A DNA stretch of 64,000 bases from Bufo bufo (taxonomy: Eukaryota > Chordata > Amphibia > Anura > Bufonidae), in contig NC_053392.1 in the NCBI RefSeq assembly GCF_905171765.1, forward strand, positions 342,829,010 to 342,893,009. The letters run 5' to 3'. The stretch's first letter is position 1. Each line of letters begins with the position of its first letter. The notes beneath the pieces are model-generated. The model was not told the DNA's origin and made no database searches. It saw only the letters and a program-made list of their open reading frames with translations. Shown piece after piece: positions 54,880 through 64,000 of this stretch. The position numbers and the translations under genes were made by a program.

Positions 54880-55500
54880 TGTCTGCGAGACAGATGTCTT
54901 CAGCAGGACTCCTAGATTAAGTACTACCCGTTCAGCCATTCACCAACCAAAAATGGAGGAGAACACTTGGAAATTTACCCCTCTCTGTCACCCAGCTCAT
55001 TAAACCAACAGCTATTTCTCCGGACCTACCCCCGCACACACACATGCTCAGCTTCTCCGAACATGCATATATTTCCAATGGAGAGCGACTTATCTCCTCT
55101 GGGAACTGGGTCTGGCAAGGTGCCAAATCTCCTATGGAGACTTACTGGAAGTACTGCATGGTATGGAGACTTATTGGCAATGTTCCATGGGAAATGAATA
55201 TGCAAAGAGGTACTTCCCAAGAAAGAGAACCATTTCTTCCAGTAACTCTCACATTACTTACAGTCATACAGGACTAGTGTCTTTAAGTATATTCGGAACC
55301 CTGCTTAAGCCACTTCCAAGGCATCGCACTGAGCCAGCCAAAATCCTACTCCATACTGATGAGGGGAAAGCAGCCTGAAACACCTGTCTACGGATGGATA
55401 TCTGGCTTGGCTATATTCCGTTTTCAAATCCCAAGGCTTGTTGGAAAGACGGATCTTGACTCATAGGGGAGTCTTTTTTGGGAGATACCTCATTTGCATA
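54880..55500 (+). repeat. Probable Penelope-type non-coding region
   Basis: Non-coding sequence that carries a hammerhead-like motif at 55340-55400. CCTATGGAGACTTACTGG and GTATGGAGACTTATTGG (55130-55175) form a short direct repeat. The assignment to a Penelope-type retroelement rests on the ribozyme-like motif only. Confidence 0.35.
55340..55400 (+). ncRNA. Hammerhead-ribozyme-like motif
   Basis: CTGATGA (55356-55362) is followed by a short stem II closed by G-rich and CCT strands, GAAA (55377-55380), a minimal stem III (AC-ACCT-GT) and the cleavage triplet GTC (55386-55388). Flanking bases ATA before and TAC after the core, with CCT/GGA beyond, give a weak stem I. All conserved core positions match the type I hammerhead consensus. 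Stem II is short with one G-U pair, so activity is uncertain. Confidence 0.5.
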
Positions 55501-55683
55501 TAATCTGGGAACAAAAGGCTCAGTATATGACATGCCTGTCCCTTCTTACGCATGACATCTGCCATCGAGGGAGAGTCAGGAGGCCCCCATACACAGTAGA
55601 TGGTCATCTGATCTTGCCAAAATCAGTAAGTTCAGTTGACATTGAAGTGGTTATCCCACAAAGAAAAAGATTTATACAATTTA

Positions 55684-55896
55684 GGCCTGTTTTGCACTGG
55701 TGCTACTGGTTCAGGCAGCCGGATCTGTAACTACCGTGTACAGCAGTGTGCTGCCGGAAGTCCAGCCGGTCCCCAGTCCCCATTATAGTGAATGAGGCCG
55801 GATAGACTTCCGGCAGCGCACAGCTACACACTAGTTACAGATCCGGCAGGATGGCAACATCCTGCCAGAACCAGTGACACCAGTGTGAAACAGGCC
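55684..55896. mobile_element. 213-bp MITE, TTA duplication
   Basis: GGCCTGTTTTGCACTGGTG ... CACCAGTGTGAAACAGGCC, with TTA on both sides. CTGCCGGAAGTC / GACTTCCGGCAG and AGCCGGATCTGTAAC / GTTACAGATCCGGC pair inside. It ends 9 bases before the next MITE. Confidence 0.85.
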
Positions 55897-55905
55897 TTAG
55901 ACTTA

Positions 55906-56204
55906 GGCTACATGCACACGACCATATGTGTTTTGCGGATCTGCAAAATAAACGGATGCCGTCTGTATTGCATCCGTTTTTTTTTGATGTTCCATTGAAA
56001 CAATGCCTATTCTTGTCCGCGAAACGGACAAGAATAGGACATGTTCAGTTTTTTTTTTGTGCGGTTGCTACACAACAGATGCCGACAGCGCACGGAGTGC
56101 TGTCCGCATCTTTCGCGGCCCCATTGAAGAGAATGGATCCGCACCCGAGCCGCAAAAAATGTGGCTCGGATGCGGAACCAAACCACATTCGTGTGCATGT
56201 AGCC
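55906..56204. mobile_element. 299-bp MITE, TTA duplication
   Basis: GGCTACATGCACACGACCATATG at the left and ATTCGTGTGCATGTAGCC at the right. TTA (indeed TTAGAC on one side and TTAGAC on the other) flanks it. Same family as 38095 and 42682. Internal palindrome TTCTTGTCCGCGAAACGGACAAGAA. Confidence 0.87.
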
Positions 56205-56207
56205 TTA

Positions 56208-56633
56208 GACTACACAGTCTAAAACTGTTTTGTCTGCGGCTCGTGCCCGCTGGCCTTCAGCTGTCCCCTGTGGCCATGTATCCAAGGTGGAGGGCGCACC
56301 CTTTCTTCCCTCAGGGGACACCCTGGACTTTTGCAGCTACTCCCTGGTGGTAGCTGGGGTGCCCTTCATGTTAGGTGTATAAGTAGCAGGATGCAAGGCA
56401 TGGAGTCAGCGGATGGATGGTGGAGTCAATGACCAGGCCCATTTGGTTATAATAAAGAAAGTCTCTCTTTTTACAGTCTCAGTCTAGCACTGCCTTTTAA
56501 GTGGTTCTTAACCATCTACAAATGTCTGTTCTCCTTCTGTCAGGTGTATTCTCTCAATCCATTTTTTCTGGCGCATTTCAGTCTCAGGAATGAAGGGTCC
56601 ATGAACTAGGCCTAGTGGGAAGCAGCCAACACA
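56208..56633. other. No recognisable feature
   Basis: Non-coding spacer. AATAAAG near 56450 has no associated gene. Confidence 0.5.
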
Positions 56634-56635
56634 TA

Positions 56636-58229
<1,594 letters not shown>

Positions 58230-58231
58230 TA

Positions 58232-58917
58232 CATGTCCTTTCTATATTTTCTACCTATACGCAACCATCTGGGATACACAGTGCACAAGAAAAATAATAC
58301 TTTAACCATTTAAGTACTTTGGCAATAAATCACTATTAATCAATATTAACTCTTCGGCAATGATCCTCTGAGTTACTGCACTTGCTCAACATACCCTCTA
58401 CGAAGCAGATGCTGCAGCAGATGTAGATGCCCTTATAACAATCAGGGGTGCACCTAGCCTTTCTGATGCCCCCCCCCCCATGCCAATTTCTTCACCCAAC
58501 CCCATTGCCCATGACCCTTCCGCTGCTCCCCTCTTGCCCCCACCTGGTGCTGCCTGAGGGGATCGCCTCATCTGGCCTCATTGGTGATGCACTCCTGTCC
58601 TGATGGCAATATATTAGTAAGTTTATTATAGTGCTATTTCCAGTACATTGGTAAAAGCTTAAATAAAGTGACCATTCCCTTTAAATTCCCTGCTGCTCTA
58701 GAATCAATGCTCCTGTAATCCCTTATCTGATCTCTGTTTACATGGCAGCAGTGATTGTGTGCCAAATTTACTGTCATTAGCGCTGCGGCCAGTGAGTGGC
58801 TACAACAGTCATATGCTGTATGGCACATCATTGTTACGATAATGTAAACAGGGACCTGCTTGATAACAGGTAAGTATTGTCTGTTTTATTTAACACTTAT
58901 TCTACAACTACTGTAGG
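58232..58917. other. No recognisable gene
   Basis: Non-coding spacer between a Tc1-like element and the chromovirus LTR; a short C run lies at 58471-58479. Confidence 0.5.
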
Positions 58918-59608
58918 TGTCACGGGGTTCCGAAGGTGTACTCGGTCCCCCATTTCCCGCAGACCTGTTGCTTAGCTTTGGGAATGAGGATTTGTGCTTG
59001 ACCTCATTCCCAGAGCGGCTTTGCTGGCTGGGTGGCTCCCTGCTCCTAGTCTGCTTTGAGCGCCGAGCTGATCACTCGGTGCTTGACTGGTTGGCCTGTC
59101 GGTCATGTGACGCTGGCCACGTCACATGACCCTCACTCCCCACTATAAATACAGGCAGCCTGCTAGCCACAGGTTGCCTGTTAATTTCTAGGTTCCTGGC
59201 TATTTGTTGGACTACTGAAGACTTACCTGATCCAGTTCCCTGACGATCCTCTGCCTGCTCCTCCTGTACTGCGCGTCCATCCTGGTATTGTGACCTCGGC
59301 TCCCACCTGACTACTCTCTTAGGACTCCTCTTGTACTTCGCTACTCTCCTGGTATTTGACCCCAGCTTCTCCTGACCATTCTTTGCTTAATCCGTTGTAC
59401 TGCGTAGCTCTCTTGGTTCTGACCCGGTCCGTTCATGTTCCGTATTTTGTCTTGTCTGTCTTCCCTGAACATATCCTAAGTTAGGGACTGCCGTCCAGTT
59501 GTCCACTGTCATCAGGACTCGTGAGGCAAGTAGGCAGGGCCAGGGGTGAGGGTGAAGCGCAGTGGTCACTACCCTTCCCCCTGTGTGTGTGTGGACGTGA
59601 CCGTTACA
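58918..59608 (+). repeat. 5' LTR of the chromovirus (691 bp)
   Basis: TGTCACGG at the left and CCGTTACA at the right are imperfect inverted termini. TATAAAT at 59144-59150 is the likely promoter. The next bases (GATTAACAGGCCC) would be the primer-binding region; I cannot match them to a tRNA with confidence, and some related elements self-prime. Confidence 0.92.
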
Positions 59609-59636
59609 GATTAACAGGCCCAACAACCACTGTATC

Positions 59637-60500
59637 ATGAATCCTCTTATTACCCTGACTGACCATGTCTCTAACTTGACACAGATGGTGCAGGAGCTAG
59701 GAGGGAAACTCTGTTCTTTTGAGTTAGGGCAAGGTTCTTCCACTCCTCTGCCCCCCAGTCCACATGTTGAACCCCAGATCAAGCTCCCAGAACCCTTTTC
59801 TGGAGACCGGAGGAGGTTTCTCTCCTTTAAGGAGAGTTGCAAACTCTACTTCTGTTTGCGCCCCGTGTCCTCCGGTCCCGAGAGCCAACGCGTGGGGATT
59901 ATTATTTCTCTACTACAGGGTGATCCCCAGGACTGGGCATTCTCGTTACCTCCTGGGGCCAGTTGTCTGACTTCCGTGGAGGTTTTTTTTCAGGCCCTGG
60001 GTACCCTCTATGACGAACCAGACAGGGCCCTGGTAGCCGAGACGGCTCTTAGGGCACTGGTTCAGGGCCATCTCCCTGCGGAGGAGTATTGCACCCAATT
60101 CAGACGGTGGTGTGTCCCCTCTGGATGGAATTTGAACCAGCCCTGAAAAGTCAGTTTAGGTCTGGTCTTTCTGATATTTTAAAAGATCTATTAGTCAGTT
60201 ATCAAGTTCCAGAGACCTTAGAGGAGATGATGACCCTAGTTGTCCGACTTGACCGACGAGTTAGAGAGAGACGACAGGAACGACAGTTCTGTTCTCAGAT
60301 GGTGGTCCAGCCAGAGGCCTTTTCCAGGGACAACACTGAGGTCTCCACCGAGGATCCCATGCAGGTTGGCATGACCCGGGGTAATCTTCGTCGCAGACGC
60401 GGAGAGTACTTCTACTGTGGAGATCCTGGCCATTGGATCAACAAGTGTCCTAGGAGGGTCCTCTTTGACAAGTCTCCTAAGGCAAGACAACCTAAAGACC
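59637..60500 (+). pseudogene. Chromovirus gag region
   Basis: Starts MNPLITLTDHVSNLTQMVQE. The capsid-type part has FSGDRRRFLSFKESCKLYF and is open to 60146. A frameshift near 60130-60140 moves the reading frame, and [18 protein letters not shown] continues it. The zinc knuckle at about 60404-60450 reads [15 protein letters not shown]; the first of the usual CCHC cysteines is Tyr, so the knuckle is defective. Gag would package element RNA; this copy cannot make it in one piece. Confidence 0.85.
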
Positions 60501-61187
60501 AGGTACACCCTGATTTTTCTAAATATAAGCTTTTGGTACCCATAACAATTTCTCTGGGGGTTAATAAGTGGCCGGGTAAGGCCTTTATTGATTCCGGTTC
60601 AGCGGCCAGCTTTATTGACTTAGAATTTGCTAGTAAATTGGGTAATCCAATGTTTGCTTTACCTACACCTATCCATGTCATGGCTATTGATGCTACTCCC
60701 CTGATTGGTGGTACGGTGAGGTCATGTACCTCTGAAATTTCTCTGACCGTGGGTGTGTGCCACTCTGAGAGATGTTCTCTTTTTGTCTTGGAGAACCTAC
60801 CGGTTGAGGTGGTACTAGGGTTGCCTTGGCTCCGTTTACATAACCCCACAATTGATTGGTTCAAAGGAGAGTTGGTGAAATGGGGACCTAAGTGTGACTC
60901 ATGCTTGTCCGTGGTCCAGGCTGGGGTTTCAGTAAGGTTTAATACATTACCTTCAGTTATTAAAGAATATTCTGATGTATTCTCATCCCCTATTCCAGAG
61001 GTTCTACCGCCCCATAGACCTTATGATTGCGCCATAGAGCTAATAGAGGGTGCCGAATTTCCTAAAGGGCGAATTTATAATCTTTCAGGGCCCGAACGCA
61101 AGGCTATGGAAGATTATATTAAGGAGAGCCTTGCTAATGGGCATATTAGACCTTCAGTCTCTCCTATGGGAGCAGGGTTTTTCTCTC
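60501..61187 (+). pseudogene. Chromovirus protease and start of reverse transcriptase
   Basis: In the same frame as the zinc knuckle, [18 protein letters not shown] (about 60580-60635) has the aspartic-protease DSG triad, and [17 protein letters not shown] (about 60808-60858) is the usual following block. [19 protein letters not shown] and PMGAGFF start the reverse transcriptase. The frame then hits a stop at 61210 because of a deletion. Confidence 0.87.
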
Positions 61188-62225
61188 CCATTGATTCCGG
61201 ATTTATTTAACCAGGTTCTGGGGGCAACCTGGTTTTCCAAGATTGACCTGAAAGGGGCATACAATCTAATCCGAATCAAGGAGGGAGACGAATGGAAGAC
61301 AGCGTTCAATACTCCGATAGGACACTTTGAATATCAGGTGATGCCTTTTGGACTCAGCAATGCCCCAGCTGTGTTCCAAAACTTAATGAACGATATTCTT
61401 AGAGAGTTTTTAGGTAAATTTATTATTGTCTATCTTGACGACATTTTGATATTCTCTCCTGATTTCGAATCTCATGTCAAACAAGTATTAGAGGTGTTGA
61501 GGGAGAACCAGCTATCCGCTAAGCAAGAGAAATGTGTCTTTGGTGTACAGGAGATACTGTTTCTAGGGCATGTTTTGACTCCTCACGCCTTTAAGATGGA
61601 TCCTGGTAAGGTTTTAGCAATTAAGGAATGGGTAAGGCCTTCATCCTTAAAGGCTTTACAACGTTTTTTGGGTTTCGCTAATTACTATCGTAAATTTATC
61701 ATGAATTTTTCTGTAATTGCTAAGCCATTGACCGACCTTACTAAGAAAGGGGCGAATTTGGAGAATTGGTCTACCAGGGCCATTTCTTCATTTGAAACAT
61801 TAAAAAAGGCATTTAGTAGCGCTCCCATTCTGATCCAGCCTGATCAGGAGAGACCCTTTATTGTGGAGGTAGATGCGTCCGAGGACGGCGCAGGAGCAGT
61901 TCTTTCACAGGGTCCTGCTAGCCTCACTAACCTGAGACCGTGTGCCTTCTTCTCCAGGAAATTCTCTCCCACGGAGAGAAACTACGACATTGGGAATAGG
62001 GAGCTGCTGGCTATTAAATGGGCATTTGAGGAATGGAGGCATTTTTTGGAGGGGGTAAGGCATCAAGTAACTGTTGTCACTGATCATAAAAACCTAATGT
62101 TTCTCGAGTCGGCTAAGAGGTTGAATCCCCGACAAGCCCGATGGGCTCTGTTTTTTACCCGTTTTTATTTCTCCATTACGTTCAGGCCGGGAAGTAAAAA
62201 ATGTGAAAGCAGACGCATTATCCCG
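61188..62225 (+). pseudogene. Chromovirus reverse transcriptase and RNase H
   Basis: [20 protein letters not shown] with the motif A sequence KIDLKGAYNLIRI, MPFGLSNAPAVFQNLMND, the catalytic IVYLDDILIFS (about 61427-61460), then connection and RNase H blocks VEVDASEDGAGAVLSQ, NRELLAIKWAFEEWRHF and VTDHKNLMFLESAKRLNPRQ. About 30 codons normally between GAGFF and LPLIPDLF are absent at about 61188, with loss of frame. A run of six A at 62196-62201, one more than expected, shifts the frame at the end of RNase H. Confidence 0.9.
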
Positions 62226-63432
62226 GAGCTTCCATGCCTTTCAACCCACTGAGACGCCGCCTGAATCCATCCTACCAGCAAACATCTTCTTAGCAGCTCT
62301 AACCCAGGATATCTCGGCTCGCATTAAGGCTGAACAACATCTGGCACCGGCATCCACCCCAACAGATAAGTTGTTTGTTCCCGTACAATTTTGTCTCCAG
62401 CTGTTGGGTGAGTGTCACAATTCTGCCTTTTGTGGACATCCGGGTTTTGAGGGCACTAAGGATCTGGTTTCTAGATCCTATTGGTGGCCCACTCTGACCA
62501 GGGATGTCAAGTCCTACGTGTCAGCCTGTGAGGTTTGTGCCAGGTCTAAGACATCTATTACTCGCCCTGCTGGTAACCTACGACCCCTACCCATTCCCAG
62601 TAGACCCTGGTCCCATATCTCGATGGACTTTATAACTGACCTACCGCTGGCGGAGGGTAAGACTGTGGTTTGGGTAGTGGTCAATAGGTTTAGCAAGATG
62701 GTTCATTTCATTCCCCTGTCTAAACTTCCGAATGCTAAATCCCTGGCGTCTATTTTTGTGGGAGAGATTGTTCGTTTACATGGCATCCCGGAAAACATTG
62801 TTTCTGACAGGGGTGTGCAGTTTGTGTCCAAATTCTGGAGGGCCTTCTGTCAAAGATGTAAAATTTTGTTGTCTTTTTCTTCCGCCTATCACCCTGAGAG
62901 TAATGGGCAGACTGAACGCCTTAATCAGTCTGTGGAACAATTCCTGAGGTTGTATGTTGCTGATGACCAGCAATTATGGGTCAAATTCCTTCCGTTGGCT
63001 GAATTTGCTTTGAATAACTGTGTCAATTCTTCTGCTGGGGTCTCCCCTTTCTTTTGTAATCATGGTTTCCATCCCCGTTTTCATTCTGGGTCGTCCATCT
63101 CCTCCTCTAACCCTGAAGCGGATAAACTCTCCTCCGAACTGTGCACAGTTTGGGCCCGGGTTCAATCGAACCTAGAAAAGGCTCAAAGTTCTCAAAAACT
63201 CAAGGCCGATAGGAGACGTTCAAGGGGGGTGAACTTTCAGGTTGGGGATAAAGTATGGTTGTCCTCCAAGAATCTATCTCTCAAGGTAACTTCTAAAAAA
63301 TTTGCTCCTCGTTTTATTGGACCATATAAGATCACGGAAGTGATTAACCCGGTATATTTTAGGTTGGAGCTGCCCGAGTCATTCCACATTCATAATGTGT
63401 TCCATAAATCTCTGCTTAAAAAATATTTTTAA
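62203..63432 (+). pseudogene. Chromovirus integrase
   Basis: Begins KADALSRSF after the shift. It has the HHCC zinc domain (HNSAFCGH ... CEVC, 62415-62535), then the catalytic triad: Asp in SMDFITDL (about 62623-62640), Asp in VSDRGVQF (about 62800-62825) and Glu in SNGQTERLNQ (about 62900-62930). The GPY module RFIGPYKI is at about 63310-63335. This 1.2-kb segment is a continuous open frame. A stop at 63430 cuts it before the chromodomain. Confidence 0.92.
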
Positions 63433-63469
63433 CCGGTAGTACCATCAAAAGCCTCCGCCGGTTCTTGTT

Positions 63470-63660
63470 AATGATGCTGTTGAGTATGTGGTGTCTAAAA
63501 TAGTGGATGTCAGGAAGGTGCGTAATGCCTTGCAGTACCTGATCCACTGGAAGGGGTATGGACCTGAAGAGAGATCTTGGGTACCTGCTAGGGAGGTTCA
63601 TGCTCCTAGACTTGTTCATAAATTTCATTTAGAACACCCTGAAAAGCCATCGCCTGAAGT
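63470..63660 (+). pseudogene. Chromodomain of the chromovirus integrase
   Basis: EYVVSKIVDVRKVRNALQYL then IHWKGYGPEERSWVPAREV: a typical chromodomain with the aromatic cage positions Tyr, Trp and Trp. It is out of frame with the integrase by one base (indel near 63425-63435). Chromodomains guide integration to heterochromatin marks. Confidence 0.88.
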
Positions 63661-63697
63661 CTTGGGTCCGGTGGCCCCTCGTAAAAGGGGGGGGTAC

Positions 63698-64000
63698 TGT
63701 CACGGGGTTCCGAAGGTGCACTCGGTCCCCCATTTCCCGCAGACCTGTTGCTTAGCTTTGGAAATGAGGATTTGTGCTTGACCTCATTCCCAGGGCGGCT
63801 TTGCTGGCTAGGTGGCTCCCTGCTCCTAGTCTGCCTTGAGTGCCGAGCTGATCACTCGGTGCTCGACTGGTTGGCCTGTCGGTCATGTGACGCTGGCCAC
63901 GTCAAATGACCCTCACTCCCCACTATAAATACAGGCAGCCTGCTGGCCACAGGTTGCCTGTTAATTTCTAGGTTCCTGGCTATTTGTTGGACTACTGAAG
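63698..64000 (+). repeat. 3' LTR of the chromovirus, truncated by window
   Basis: TGTCACGGGGTTCCGAAGGTG, preceded by the purine tract AAAAGGGGGGGG (63683-63694) and TAC. Aligns with 58918-59220 with nine substitutions and no gaps. TATAAAT at 63924-63930. Confidence 0.95.

Larger units (their letters stand above)
58918..64000 (+). mobile_element. Ty3/gypsy chromovirus, recent but defective, 3' end outside window
   Basis: 5' LTR 58918-59608, gag, protease, reverse transcriptase, RNase H, integrase and a C-terminal chromodomain in the standard order, a purine tract at 63683-63694 and the first 303 bases of the 3' LTR from 63698. The two LTRs differ at 9 of these 303 positions (about 3 percent). 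Frameshifts and one internal deletion break the coding part. Chromoviruses of this kind are common in amphibians and fish. Confidence 0.95.

Noticed and set aside
55340..55400. Calling the hammerhead-like motif a proven ribozyme
   Set aside because: Stem I and stem II pairing is weak by hand folding, so it is reported as a candidate only.

Overview
The window is nuclear DNA from a vertebrate, almost certainly an anuran amphibian and probably a neobatrachian frog or toad. It holds one recognisable host gene in about 64 kb of repeat-dense sequence. The gene is MARCKS (myristoylated alanine-rich C-kinase substrate), two coding exons on the + strand at 47743-47844 and 48496-49245, giving a 283-residue protein. 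Its CpG-rich upstream region is at about 46.5-47.7 kb and its 3' UTR runs to about 50.4 kb. The amphibian call rests on the mix of Tc1-type, hAT, Penelope-like and chromovirus elements with a very high density of short inverted-repeat elements. I cannot name the species. No bacterial operon, phage, CRISPR array or other defence system is present.

Layout. 0-2.5 kb: a TTAA-bounded repeat and a badly decayed Tc1 fragment. 2.48-8.58 kb: a complete but dead hAT transposon with a perfect 8-bp target-site duplication, a BED-finger transposase pseudogene, and tandem arrays on both sides of it. 8.7-12.4 kb: a mosaic of MITEs, a LINE reverse-transcriptase fragment and a hAT-type MITE nested in another repeat. 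12.6-20 kb: two Tc1-like elements (one near-intact), foldback elements and several retroelement 3' tails. 20.6-23.2 kb: LTR debris with a chromovirus RNase H remnant. 27-28.2 kb: a second, longer copy of the Tc1-like element at 12.65 kb. 32-37 kb: another Tc1-like element abutting a Penelope-like retroelement with reverse transcriptase and GIY-YIG domains. 37.3-46.5 kb: a dense field of MITEs and foldbacks. 47.7-50.4 kb: MARCKS. 52.8-56.2 kb: more MITEs and a hammerhead-ribozyme-like motif. 56.6-58.2 kb: a DD34E Tc1-like element. 58.9 kb to the end: a young but defective Ty3/gypsy chromovirus whose 3' LTR runs off the window.

Functionally, the only working unit I can support is MARCKS, a membrane-bound actin, calmodulin and PIP2 regulator. 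The rest is mobile DNA in different states of decay. Every autonomous element carries visible inactivating lesions. The least common observations are the intact hAT boundaries flanking tandem arrays, three different catalytic spacings (DD34E, DD35E, DD36E) among neighbouring Tc1-like elements, hammerhead-like folds in Penelope-type tails, and a large set of unrelated MITEs that all share GGC...CACAC-type termini and TWA target duplications.
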